Virus record (IMG/VR): IMGVR_UViG_3300046758_000491
Coordinates: 1 to 28,060 of that record
Source of the DNA: a virus
Length of the DNA: 28,060 nucleotides
Reading direction: 5' to 3' (one strand)
Shown here: positions 21,511-28,060 of the stretch, in pieces
Numbering within the stretch: the first letter of the stretch is position 1
Layout of the letters: each line of letters opens with the position of its first letter
Translations under genes and position numbers: made by a program
The notes under the pieces: generated by a model
The model's input: only the letters and a program-made list of their open reading frames with translations
The model's database searches: none
What the model was told of the DNA's origin: nothing

Positions 21511-22838
21511 TATGCGCTAGTCCTAATTGCTCTAAGCTTTACACTAGTATTTGTATAAGTCGGTGTGAATTTTAATCTTACTAAACTTCCACTAATATCT
21601 GCATCAAATGAACCTAGATTCGAATCAAGCAACAGTTGAGCATACGTAGTCATAGCAACTGTAGTTCCATTGTGTGTAAGTAATATCTCTTCACTATGGT
21701 ATTTATTATTAGAATCATGCTCAATCTGCGCGATATATTTCGTAGTCCTATACAAAGTTTTAGTAAATGTATCAACAATCTGATTTGCTGTTGTTGTAGT
21801 AAAATCTGAGTCTACTGCTGATATTAAGTTCTGAGCAATAACATCGCTGTGAACTCTCATTTCAATTTCATCACCAGTTTCTGGTGCAGAATCAAGAATG
21901 ATATTCGATCCTGACAATGAATAACTATTAACGTGTTGCGCTACACCGTTGATCGTAACAATTACTGAATTTTCTGAACCGGAAGCTGGAGCTTCTGATA
22001 GAGTAAATGAAACAGTACTGCTATCACCGGTGTATGAATTAACTTTGATTTGATTGACTGCGCTACTTCCGCTACCGCCACCAGCGGCCGGCGCCCTTAG
22101 TGTAACATATGCGCTATCAACGGTCGAAGTAATTAAGGCGATAGTCGCCGCAGAATCTGTGCTCGGTGGAGTTCTTGCAGTTATGTAAGCGCTGTCAACT
22201 AGACTTATTACTTCGCCAGAATCCATAAAGCGATAGCCGGATAAAGCAGAGTCAATGAATATCTTTTGTCTAGACTGGACGTAAGCGTTATTTACAGTAC
22301 CAGTTATGATAGAAATAACGGCAGCAGAATCTGTAGCCGATACCCTGGCATTAACATAAGCCGAATCGATGAGACTTATTGCACTGGCCGAGTCAAGTGC
22401 AGGCGTGGTCAAATCAATGTTAGCTAGTAGAGACGTGCCAACAGAATCGAGATATGTCGCTTGAGGTTGAAGCCGCACGGCTCCATTCTGTGATACGACA
22501 GTAAACGTGAATTTCTGGTAGTGTGATAGACTCGAATCCTGATTTAAGATAGGAAACGATGAAGCAGTCCTATTTAAGACATAGTCAGAGTCAACAATAG
22601 AAGTTACTTGAGAGGAATCTAGGCTTGCGACTCTTGCATTAATATAGTCTGAGTCGATTGTAGTGGTGACTAAAGAGCTAGTACTCGCTGAATCAATAAA
22701 GGCTTTTATACCATTTGATGCATCTTTATAGAATAACCGGCCATCAGCATAGTTGATAGCCAGTTCGCCATAAGCCAGATCAGATGATCCAGGAACCCTC
22801 CCGACAACGGAGGATTTCTTGAGTTTAATATCTACCAT
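21510..22838 (-). CDS. Fibre-like structural protein with six DSAYVxAR repeats
   Basis: This is a 442-residue protein. The N-terminus (MVDIKLKKSSVVGRVPGSSD, then LAYGELAINYADGRLFYKD) resembles the N-terminal attachment domain of major-tropism-determinant-like fibre proteins. Six degenerate repeats follow: IDSDYINAR (61), VDSDYVLNR (82), IDSAYVNAR (157), VNNAYVQSR (182), VDSAYITAR (214) and VDSAYVTLR (240). Residues about 270-329 form a 'VTINGVAQ...IILDSAPETGD' fibre module. The C-terminal domain (about 352-440, QIVDTFTKTLYRTTKYIAQI to VRLKFTPTYTNTSVKL) is one I recall from structural proteins of marine T4-like phages. A long fibre or baseplate-proximal fibre segment is likely. Confidence 0.85.
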   Translation of the reverse strand: MVDIKLKKSSVVGRVPGSSDLAYGELAINYADGRLFYKDASNGIKAFIDSASTSSLVTTTIDSDYINARVASLDSSQVTSIVDSDYVLNRTASSFPILNQDSSLSHYQKFTFTVVSQNGAVRLQPQATYLDSVGTSLLANIDLTTPALDSASAISLIDSAYVNARVSATDSAAVISIITGTVNNAYVQSRQKIFIDSALSGYRFMDSGEVISLVDSAYITARTPPSTDSAATIALITSTVDSAYVTLRAPAAGGGSGSSAVNQIKVNSYTGDSSTVSFTLSEAPASGSENSVIVTINGVAQHVNSYSLSGSNIILDSAPETGDEIEMRVHSDVIAQNLISAVDSDFTTTTANQIVDTFTKTLYRTTKYIAQIEHDSNNKYHSEEILLTHNGTTVAMTTYAQLLLDSNLGSFDADISGSLVRLKFTPTYTNTSVKLRAIRTSA

Positions 22839-22892
22839 CTTTAGTCCTTAATAAAGGATGCCCTTCACGAGTAAAAACTCAGGCTAATATTC

Positions 22893-24332
22893 TTAGTATG
22901 TACCACCGTCTAGGTCAAATATCGATACCAGTCCAGCAGTAACTGTCATTTGATCAGAGTCAAAGTTAGCAGCACCACGATTTGTTACTGTTGCAACTTC
23001 AACATCTACTTGTAAAGTATTTGCAGCGTCATCATATGTCAAGTCAATAGCTTCACCGGCAAGTAAAAGATTACTTAGCCTGTCATCAACTCTCTCGTCT
23101 GTGTAGTATAGGTTTGTAGAACCTTCAGACAGATTATCGGTGGTGAAGTTGACTAGATGGTTTCTAATACTACCTAGAGGTTTGTTAAGATCCCATGTAT
23201 CGGTGACTGAATTGTAAATGATACTAGCATTAGCACCTTCTACAGAAATACCTGCGCCATTGGCCGCTGCAGAATCCGAAGCAGAGTCTGCCAGAGTAAT
23301 AAGCTTATCATTAACTGTAAGCTCTACCGAATTGATTGTCGTAGTTGTACCTTCAACAACCAAGTTGCCTAGAATAACTAGGTTGCCAGAATCACCGACA
23401 GGATATGGATTGATGTAGAGATAACCTGATGCATCAGTTGAGCTCAGAGTATTTCCATCCATCCTCAAATTATCTACTGTCAAGCTTGACAGACCGGTTA
23501 CATCCGAATCAAGGATAATCGCTACCTGATTGTCGGTAACGGCTGTTGTAATATTAGTTGATCCTTGAAGTGTTAGTGTATCTGATAGAAGAGATACAGT
23601 ATCTGTCCCGCCATCACCAGCGATTGAAAGGTTGGTAGCAACGGCTACAGAACCAGCAGAATCCAAAGTACCTTGTGAATTAACAGTAAAGACCGGAATC
23701 TGAGTGGTTGAACCATACGTGCCTGTCGCTACGCCCGTAGGATCGAGCTCGATAGTAACAGTAGTTCCAGCCCTGCGAGTACCAATTTGTGTACCGCCGT
23801 GAATAATAAGATCCGAATCAGCAAGATTAATTGTACGAGCTTGACCGGAATCGGTTTGAATTTCTATAGTTTTAGTAGCGCTGGCGTTATCTACATAGGC
23901 TTTAGTAGCAGCGTCTTGAGCGCCTGATGGATCTGTAACGTTTGAGATAAGAGATGTGCTAGCATTAATAAAACCAGCACCATTTGGATTGAGGATAATA
24001 TTTCCATCGGTGTTTGTAGACGAGATAGTATTACCATCGATAGTAATATTGTCAACATTTAATACATCAATTTTACTAGACGCATCTACAACAATAGCGC
24101 TTGATGCAGTAAGAGTACCAGCAACATGATCCAGCATATTGGCGAAATAAGCACCGCCAATGACTTCGATAGTAGTCGCGTTTCCGGAACCATCATCACC
24201 TTTACCAAAGTAAAGCCTGTCGCCTCCGTTTGCTTGGGTACCGGTACCAGCGGAGTAGGAAAGTTCTCCTGATTTTAATGACCCTGGAGCGCTGGCACTG
24301 GTCGATCTTTTAATTCTGATAATAGTGGCCAT
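22893..24332 (-). CDS. Large fibre-like structural protein with MTD-type N-terminus
   Basis: This is a 479-residue protein. The N-terminus MATIIRIKRSTSASAPGSLK, SGELSYSAGTG and GGDRLYFGKGDDGSG (36-50) resembles the attachment domain of major-tropism-determinant-like fibres. DGNTISSTNTDGNIILNPNG (99-118) is repeated as DGNTLSSTDASGYLYINPY (292-310). Also present are TDPSGAQDAATKAYVDN (133-149), a common fibre motif, and TQIPVFTVNSQGTLDSAGS (210-228). Module B lies at about 322-386 and module A (TTDNLSEGSTNLYYTDERVD) at 397-416, the reverse of their order in the 302-residue protein at 5832-6740. It ends DLDGGTY. A long fibre backbone is likely. Confidence 0.87.
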   Translation of the reverse strand: MATIIRIKRSTSASAPGSLKSGELSYSAGTGTQANGGDRLYFGKGDDGSGNATTIEVIGGAYFANMLDHVAGTLTASSAIVVDASSKIDVLNVDNITIDGNTISSTNTDGNIILNPNGAGFINASTSLISNVTDPSGAQDAATKAYVDNASATKTIEIQTDSGQARTINLADSDLIIHGGTQIGTRRAGTTVTIELDPTGVATGTYGSTTQIPVFTVNSQGTLDSAGSVAVATNLSIAGDGGTDTVSLLSDTLTLQGSTNITTAVTDNQVAIILDSDVTGLSSLTVDNLRMDGNTLSSTDASGYLYINPYPVGDSGNLVILGNLVVEGTTTTINSVELTVNDKLITLADSASDSAAANGAGISVEGANASIIYNSVTDTWDLNKPLGSIRNHLVNFTTDNLSEGSTNLYYTDERVDDRLSNLLLAGEAIDLTYDDAANTLQVDVEVATVTNRGAANFDSDQMTVTAGLVSIFDLDGGTY

Positions 24333-24592
24333 TAATAATTGCCTCCGTTGATGTCTTGTTTCTCAAGAAATATTGTAGCTTCAAAGTTTCCGGAAGTTGC
24401 GGAATATACTAACATCGATCCATCTACCTTTCCACTGGTATCTACTCCAAGTAGGTTGTTAATACTCGTCGATCCAGAGCTTACATTTCTAACTGGCCGA
24501 CCTACAACAACTCTTTTAACCTGCGTTGTTTGTCCTACACCCCTAACCGTTTTTACCTGAGTAGTCTGGCCAGTTCCAATTCTAATAGCCAT
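24332..24592 (-). CDS. Small structural-type protein with GQTTQVK repeat
   Basis: This 86-residue protein has a basic N-terminus with a tandem repeat (GTGQTTQVKTV, then GVGQTTQVKRV, residues 6-28). SSGSTSINNLLGVDTSGKVD (38-57), GSMLVYSATSGNFEATIFLE and an end KQDINGGNY follow. The second part ('LL.VDTS.KVDG..L.Y....G.FEA') is common in fibre-associated proteins of marine T4-like phages as I remember them. The end GGNY parallels GGTY of the next protein. It is TAATG-coupled downstream and starts three bases after the 116-residue gene. Function unknown. Confidence 0.8.
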   Translation of the reverse strand: MAIRIGTGQTTQVKTVRGVGQTTQVKRVVVGRPVRNVSSGSTSINNLLGVDTSGKVDGSMLVYSATSGNFEATIFLEKQDINGGNY

Positions 24593-24595
24593 ATC

Positions 24596-24946
24596 TTACC
24601 TCGTTACGGACGGAGTGACTGTAATCTTACCCTCTAAAATTCTCTCAATGATCGTGTCACCATCACTATCAGCAAAAGAAAGTTCAACATCATAAACATA
24701 CCGACCAGCTTTGAGAGCGTCTGTTTGAGCATTTGTCAATGTAATAGTGCAGATACCTCGAACCGCGTTTGCTATAGTAGTGACAAAGGATGTAGTATCT
24801 GCGCTGTCGCTACTATAAGTTTTCTTCAATTTTGCGGTGACTGTATGATTCGTCAAATTCTTGACTGTACCATCCGTATCAACTAGATGCAATTCAATAG
24901 ATGCATCAGCACCTTGATCTATCGTAATATCTTCGTATTGGGCCAT
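24596..24946 (-). CDS. Small Ig-like/baseplate-type structural protein
   Basis: This 116-residue protein is the first gene after the paired late promoters. It begins MAQYEDITIDQGADASIELH, has LVDTDGTVKNLTNHTVTAKL (about 22-41), and continues AVRGICTITLTNAQTDALKA (about 61-80) and GRYVYDVELSFADSDGDTII, then RILEGKITVTPSVTR. The pattern 'D.G.d....l...d..G...dLtg.t..a.lr......G......l...T..L..G.Y.YDv......G....l.G...V.p' fits the Ig-like N-terminal domain seen in baseplate upper (BppU-like) proteins of many phages. It may anchor the fibre complex to the tail. Confidence 0.82.
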   Translation of the reverse strand: MAQYEDITIDQGADASIELHLVDTDGTVKNLTNHTVTAKLKKTYSSDSADTTSFVTTIANAVRGICTITLTNAQTDALKAGRYVYDVELSFADSDGDTIIERILEGKITVTPSVTR

Positions 24947-24974
24947 TTACAAAATACTCTTAGATTGTTTTCTA

Positions 24975-24982
24975 TATTTATA
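24975..24982 (-). promoter_or_regulatory. T4-type late promoter (proximal) of the fibre array
   Basis: The minus strand reads TATAAATA, 28 bases before ATG 24946, in the 57-base gap after the radical SAM gene. The spacing is like that at the 6765 and 16124 promoters. Confidence 0.75.
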
Positions 24983-25000
24983 AAAATATAATATCAGATC

Positions 25001-25008
25001 TATTTATA
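25001..25008 (-). promoter_or_regulatory. T4-type late promoter (distal) of the fibre array
   Basis: The minus strand reads TATAAATA, 26 bases upstream of the proximal box and overlapping the stop codon of the radical SAM gene. Two exact boxes in tandem suggest strong or staggered late initiation of the roughly 8.8-kb segment down to the 16.1-kb promoter. Confidence 0.65.
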
Positions 25009-26110
25009 CTAATTTGCGCTTAGGAATCTTTGAATCTGCAGAAGAAACGCATGTTTCTGTAATGCACGGCATAGGTTTTTCAAATAATTTGAAACCTTTA
25101 TCAATGTATCCTAGTGGCTCGTCACTACAAGAATAAGATCTTTTGATACTGCCGTCAGGCTCTCGAATAATAATAGACCTATAACCGGACTCACAAGTCC
25201 AGCCACTAAACTTATTGAAATTAAAAGTATTGAAGCGTTCTGCTTGGTCCATATAGTATTTTTTTCCATCTGCATCTTCTAACTCTACTTGCATATGTTG
25301 AGGGATGCCAGTTTTTTCATAACGTAAATCAAGCTCCACTTTGGGTCTGGGTCTTCTGATGAGTTTTTTTGTGTCGGTAAAGCCTCGTTGAGGCATGCCG
25401 TTACGTAATCGTTCAAGCATGCTATCAGTATAGCCATCAACAATAAAACTAGCAGTAGGATCAGACTGAGGTTTAAGAGTGACATTGATTCCTCTTTCAT
25501 GGAAGTACAACGCGTCCTCCCAACATTGTTCAAACTTATCCGGCAGCATAACTTGATTGATTGTAACTTGAATGTCTTGGCTCTGGCAATATTCTAATTT
25601 GTCGGCAAACTCCGCAACTTTCTCTTGTGTATCTACATGTTCTCTATGACACGAGGCTGTGATACTCGACCTGTGAAACCTGCTACAAATCGCAGCGTAT
25701 TCTTCAAACCATTTCATCTTACGTGAAATATTAGAAGTCATATGTACTGAATGATAGTTACAGTTAGGAACATCATCGGCTAAGTATTCCATAATCTCTA
25801 GATAGTCTGGATGAAAAGTTGGCTCACCACCAGAGAATGAAAAATGAAATGAATTGTAATTATTAGCACGCGATTGACGTTTGATCTCATCGATAGTCAT
25901 TAGAATCAAGTCAATCGTACGGTGATCTTTCTTGCGGCTTGAAGCGTATGGCCAGCAATATGAACATGAGTAATTACAAAATCTTCCTAGTAACCAGCTG
26001 ACCGTAAACAAATCACGGTGCAGCATAGTCCTTTGTCCTACGCTTACAATATTGTCAAATGGTATTTGAGTAAAGTCATATTGGCTCCACTTCAAATCAG
26101 TCGTAGACAT
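25004..26110 (-). CDS. Radical SAM enzyme with SPASM-like C-terminal cysteines
   Basis: This 368-residue protein has the radical SAM 4Fe-4S motif C45-x3-C49-x2-C52 (FCNYSCSYCW) and the GGEPT-type SAM-binding loop FSGGEPTFHPDYL (92-104). It has a C-terminal set C306, C328, C349 and C354 around IIIREPDGSI, resembling SPASM/twitch domains that hold auxiliary clusters. Such enzymes make 5'-deoxyadenosyl radicals to modify peptides, sugars or other substrates. The substrate here cannot be read. It overlaps the SGNH gene upstream by 14 bases, so it belongs to the carbamoyltransferase-SGNH-SGNH group. Late promoters for the fibre array overlap its end. Glycan or protein tailoring are the leading options. 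Confidence 0.9.
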   Translation of the reverse strand: MSTTDLKWSQYDFTQIPFDNIVSVGQRTMLHRDLFTVSWLLGRFCNYSCSYCWPYASSRKKDHRTIDLILMTIDEIKRQSRANNYNSFHFSFSGGEPTFHPDYLEIMEYLADDVPNCNYHSVHMTSNISRKMKWFEEYAAICSRFHRSSITASCHREHVDTQEKVAEFADKLEYCQSQDIQVTINQVMLPDKFEQCWEDALYFHERGINVTLKPQSDPTASFIVDGYTDSMLERLRNGMPQRGFTDTKKLIRRPRPKVELDLRYEKTGIPQHMQVELEDADGKKYYMDQAERFNTFNFNKFSGWTCESGYRSIIIREPDGSIKRSYSCSDEPLGYIDKGFKLFEKPMPCITETCVSSADSKIPKRKLV

Positions 26111-26975
26111 AGCTTTGTTCAGACGCAGGCCTGTCCTTATTTAATTCGCGATGATATGCATTAATGAATTCAGCAGCAATGAGCTGATGCGCCTTTTGAT
26201 TAGGATGGTTGTCTTCTGCAGAAATAAACAAGTGCTCATACTTGTGATAGCCAGACTCACTATAATCAAAGAAATTTCTCTCAAGCTTATTTGTCATATT
26301 CTCAATGTACTGATAGTATTTTAGATCTTTACAAACTTCAAACAACTTCTCTCTTATTTTCATTGTTGTAGGTGATATTGCACCATCGGGTTTTGTTACG
26401 GCTTCAGCACCCATAATAGTATTTAATGCGGTACCGTGAATGATGGCAATTCCTTTCATTTTACAGTATTCATCAAGTAAATAAATTGTTCGCAATGATT
26501 CTAACACTACAGCTGCATATACATTCATTTCCGGATCTAAGTTAGGTATTACTGTATTGGCTTCAGGCCTGAACCCGGATGAAGAATACTCAATTTTCTT
26601 TTTAGATATAAAATTAAGTCTTTCAGAAATATACTTTTCCACTGAAGCTTTTGTCAATCTAGATTCATTGGGTTCTCTGGCCCAGTTACCGCTCTTTCCT
26701 AGAACAATGTTATCAAGCCCAAAGATGCTAGCTCGAGAAGCTTGTGACCAGTATACAAATACAATGATTTCTCTATCCAGATTTTCATTGATTGTATCAA
26801 AAACTTTATTAGCTATAAACTGATTGCCAGCTCCTCCAGTCCCTTGATTGATCAAATCCCAGTCCATAAAGTCGGCAACAATGGATGACCACACATTGAT
26901 ATTTTTTTCAGTGTATCCCGGTTCTATAGCGTCAGTCCAACTGCAACCTGAAGTAATAAGAAGAGGCTTAGTCAT
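26097..26975 (-). CDS. SGNH-type hydrolase-like protein
   Basis: Starting at ATG 26975 the protein has 292 residues (MTKPLLITSGCSWTDAIEPG). This start overlaps the upstream stop by 8 bases and puts the nucleophile block near the N-terminus as in the family. ATG 26999 would add eight residues and is possible. Block I is SGCSWTD (S12), the glycine block is NQGTGGAGNQF (43-53), a W-x-Q-x-x-R segment lies at VYWSQASR (74-81), and the C-terminal block is DNHPNQKAH (255-263). SGNH proteins add or remove acyl (often acetyl) groups on glycans. It ends SYVYD, like SFIYD of its upstream neighbour. Confidence 0.8.
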   Translation of the reverse strand: MTKPLLITSGCSWTDAIEPGYTEKNINVWSSIVADFMDWDLINQGTGGAGNQFIANKVFDTINENLDREIIVFVYWSQASRASIFGLDNIVLGKSGNWAREPNESRLTKASVEKYISERLNFISKKKIEYSSSGFRPEANTVIPNLDPEMNVYAAVVLESLRTIYLLDEYCKMKGIAIIHGTALNTIMGAEAVTKPDGAISPTTMKIREKLFEVCKDLKYYQYIENMTNKLERNFFDYSESGYHKYEHLFISAEDNHPNQKAHQLIAAEFINAYHRELNKDRPASEQSYVYD

Positions 26976-27918
26976 ATATAAAAGACTCTTCATATCCATC
27001 TACCTGAACTTTTTGCGATTTAAGTATTTCAGAAAGAATACCCCCCATCATGTCTGAGTTTTTAATATTCGGTTTAAGCTTAATTTGTTCAAGTATTCTT
27101 TTAGTGTCAACTTTATGCCAGTCAATAGGCTCGTTATTAAGTCTTTTTATGATAAGGTCAGCCATAAATTCATGGCCTTCTTTATCATCATGCGTATCAA
27201 AAGTTCCTATTTCTTTGTTGAATAAGGCTTTACTGCGAAATGGCCATTGCGTACTTTGTGTGCCGTGGCCGAAATGCCCTTGAGCTATCTTATATTTGTT
27301 TAGTGTCGTTTGCAAATCATTAAACATGTCATAGCTTTTTATTTCTTCTTCAATACTTGGATATATCTTTTTGTTATGTTTTACAAATTTTTCATCACCA
27401 GGCGAGTTAACTTTACAAGATTCCCAAACTCTATCAGACGTAAAGAATGTCTTTAGATTTATATCTTTAGATTTGCAGTATAGAATAAAATAATGTATCG
27501 CATGCATTTGATGTGTACGAATCCACTGCAAAGATAGATAATTACACACACATACTTGTTGTCTCATTGCTTCATCAAATATATCTTCGTATTCAAAATC
27601 ATACATCAAACTTCTATCTGGAGAAAATTTTCTATATGAATCCACTACAGGTTTTTTTTGTTTCTTAAAATCATGCCGTGGTATTTCAAATCTTGCAGTC
27701 TGAGGCCACGAACATAAAACCATGTCTGGCTTTTGGGAATTGTTTTCAAGCCAACTAATTGTAGTTTTTACAACAGAAGAAATGCTTGATCCACTCTCTG
27801 CTATATTAATTACTTCTTCACCTAATCTTTTTCCTAATACTGCTGGCCATGGGTCAATGCCATTTTCAACGCAGTACCAAGTTCCGTGTGTACGAGAACA
27901 ACCATTGACTAATATCAT
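26968..27918 (-). CDS. SGNH-type hydrolase-like protein
   Basis: This 316-residue protein begins MILVNGCSRTHGTWYCVENG, with a block I-like NGCSRTHG (S8), NIAESGSSISS (38-48) as the glycine/asparagine block, CSWPQTARFEIP (69-80, the W-x-Q-x-x-R match to its neighbour) and a C-terminal FDTHDDKEGHEFMADL (240-255) with candidate catalytic D/H. The family call is by pattern and somewhat weaker than for the neighbour. A TAATG junction couples it to the carbamoyltransferase. It ends ESFIYD. It may act on a glycan that is also carbamoylated. Substrate unknown. Confidence 0.74.
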   Translation of the reverse strand: MILVNGCSRTHGTWYCVENGIDPWPAVLGKRLGEEVINIAESGSSISSVVKTTISWLENNSQKPDMVLCSWPQTARFEIPRHDFKKQKKPVVDSYRKFSPDRSLMYDFEYEDIFDEAMRQQVCVCNYLSLQWIRTHQMHAIHYFILYCKSKDINLKTFFTSDRVWESCKVNSPGDEKFVKHNKKIYPSIEEEIKSYDMFNDLQTTLNKYKIAQGHFGHGTQSTQWPFRSKALFNKEIGTFDTHDDKEGHEFMADLIIKRLNNEPIDWHKVDTKRILEQIKLKPNIKNSDMMGGILSEILKSQKVQVDGYEESFIYD

Positions 27919-28060
27919 TAAAAAACCTTTACTTTATACGTCTCTTCAAATTTAAGAGCGTCTGTTAAATTATCAACCATCGGCATGCCCTTGATATTCA
28001 AACTAGTATTAAGAAGCATAGGACATCCAGTTTTCTCATACCACTCTTCTAGGATAGTTC
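27918..28060 (-). CDS. Carbamoyltransferase, C-terminal end (cut by window edge)
   Basis: Only the last 46 residues are in the window: EEWYEKTGCPMLLNTSLNIK, GMPMVDNLTDALKFEET and an end YKVKVF. The 'P.LLNTS.N..G.P.V....DAL' motif is the C-terminal hallmark of NodU/CmcH-type O-carbamoyltransferases, which move a carbamoyl group from carbamoyl phosphate to a hydroxyl of a sugar or other small substrate. Members encoded by phages have been linked to glycan and to modified-base chemistry. The upstream part, including catalytic motifs, lies outside the window. Its stop overlaps the next ATG (TAATG), so it is in one operon with the SGNH and radical SAM genes. Confidence 0.82.
   Translation of the reverse strand, partial: TILEEWYEKTGCPMLLNTSLNIKGMPMVDNLTDALKFEETYKVKVF

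Noticed and set aside
21696-21708. TATTTATT (AATAAATA on minus strand) as a late promoter
   Set aside because: It is inside a coding region, one base off the late box, with no gene start nearby; likely chance in A+T-rich DNA.
22845-22880. Small hairpins (TCCTT/AAGGA and GAGT/ACTC) in the gap between two fibre genes, considered as terminator
   Set aside because: Stems are only 4-5 bp and no T-run follows on the minus strand; AAGGA here is the ribosome site of the next gene.
21510-24332. Diversity-generating retroelement (MTD-like N-termini raised the idea)
   Set aside because: No reverse transcriptase gene and no near-repeat template/variable pair with adenine-biased changes was seen in the window.
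1-28060. tRNA genes, integrase, attachment sites or insertion sequences
   Set aside because: No cloverleaf-like or recombinase-like sequence was noticed by eye and gaps are too short to hold most of them; a tRNA scan would settle it.

Overview
The window looks like part of the late, structural region of a T4-like contractile-tailed phage (myovirus) genome, probably marine. Every gene I accept lies on the minus strand, so transcription runs from position 28060 down to 1. Genes are packed with 1-8 nt stop/start overlaps, no gene-free stretch exceeds 80 bases, and I saw no tRNA, CRISPR array, integrase or insertion sequence. The left 5.8 kb has the T4 gene order 13-14-15-16-17-18 (neck, sheath terminator, small and large terminase, sheath), with one small extra gene between 14 and 15. 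The style of the fibre proteins (DSAYV-type repeats, NAM.GP..VDSGVT C-termini, IRIKRS..APG N-termini) recalls T4-like phages of marine bacteria such as cyanobacteria or SAR11. I saw no host-specific marker, so the host remains open.

Layout in transcription order. (1) 28060-25004: the C-terminal tail of a carbamoyltransferase, two SGNH-type hydrolase-like proteins and a radical SAM protein with a SPASM-like C-terminal cysteine set, with overlapping ends. This is a modification cassette whose substrate is unknown. (2) 25008-24975: two exact T4-type late promoters (TATAAATA). (3) 24946-6800: about 18 kb holding 34 small structural genes. Most are short fibre-like or receptor-binding-like proteins. 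Six 'base' genes share a C-terminal beta module, and five of the six are followed by three or more 'tip' genes. Many tips share a short N-terminal leader but differ in C-terminal domain (C1q-like, ITPKF..SK type, TDxGTG type, glycine-rich). Tail-fibre assembly chaperone-like genes punctuate the array at 18.1-19.0 kb and 11.7-12.1 kb. A late promoter at 16.1 kb and a weaker one at 12.1 kb subdivide it. (4) 6772-5832: a late promoter and a fibre-like protein in the position of T4 wac (fibritin). (5) 5832-1: gp13, gp14, an 87-aa protein, gp15, gp16, gp17, a late promoter, and the N-terminal 380 residues of the tail sheath gp18.

Together the window covers head completion and neck building, DNA packaging and sheath assembly, plus an expanded set of candidate host-recognition proteins. 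The most distinctive signals are the repeated base-plus-tips organisation of the fibre array, gene junctions where conserved C-terminal codons also form the next gene's ribosome binding site, a 45-residue protein with ten cysteines inside the array, and the radical SAM/SGNH/carbamoyltransferase cassette next to it.
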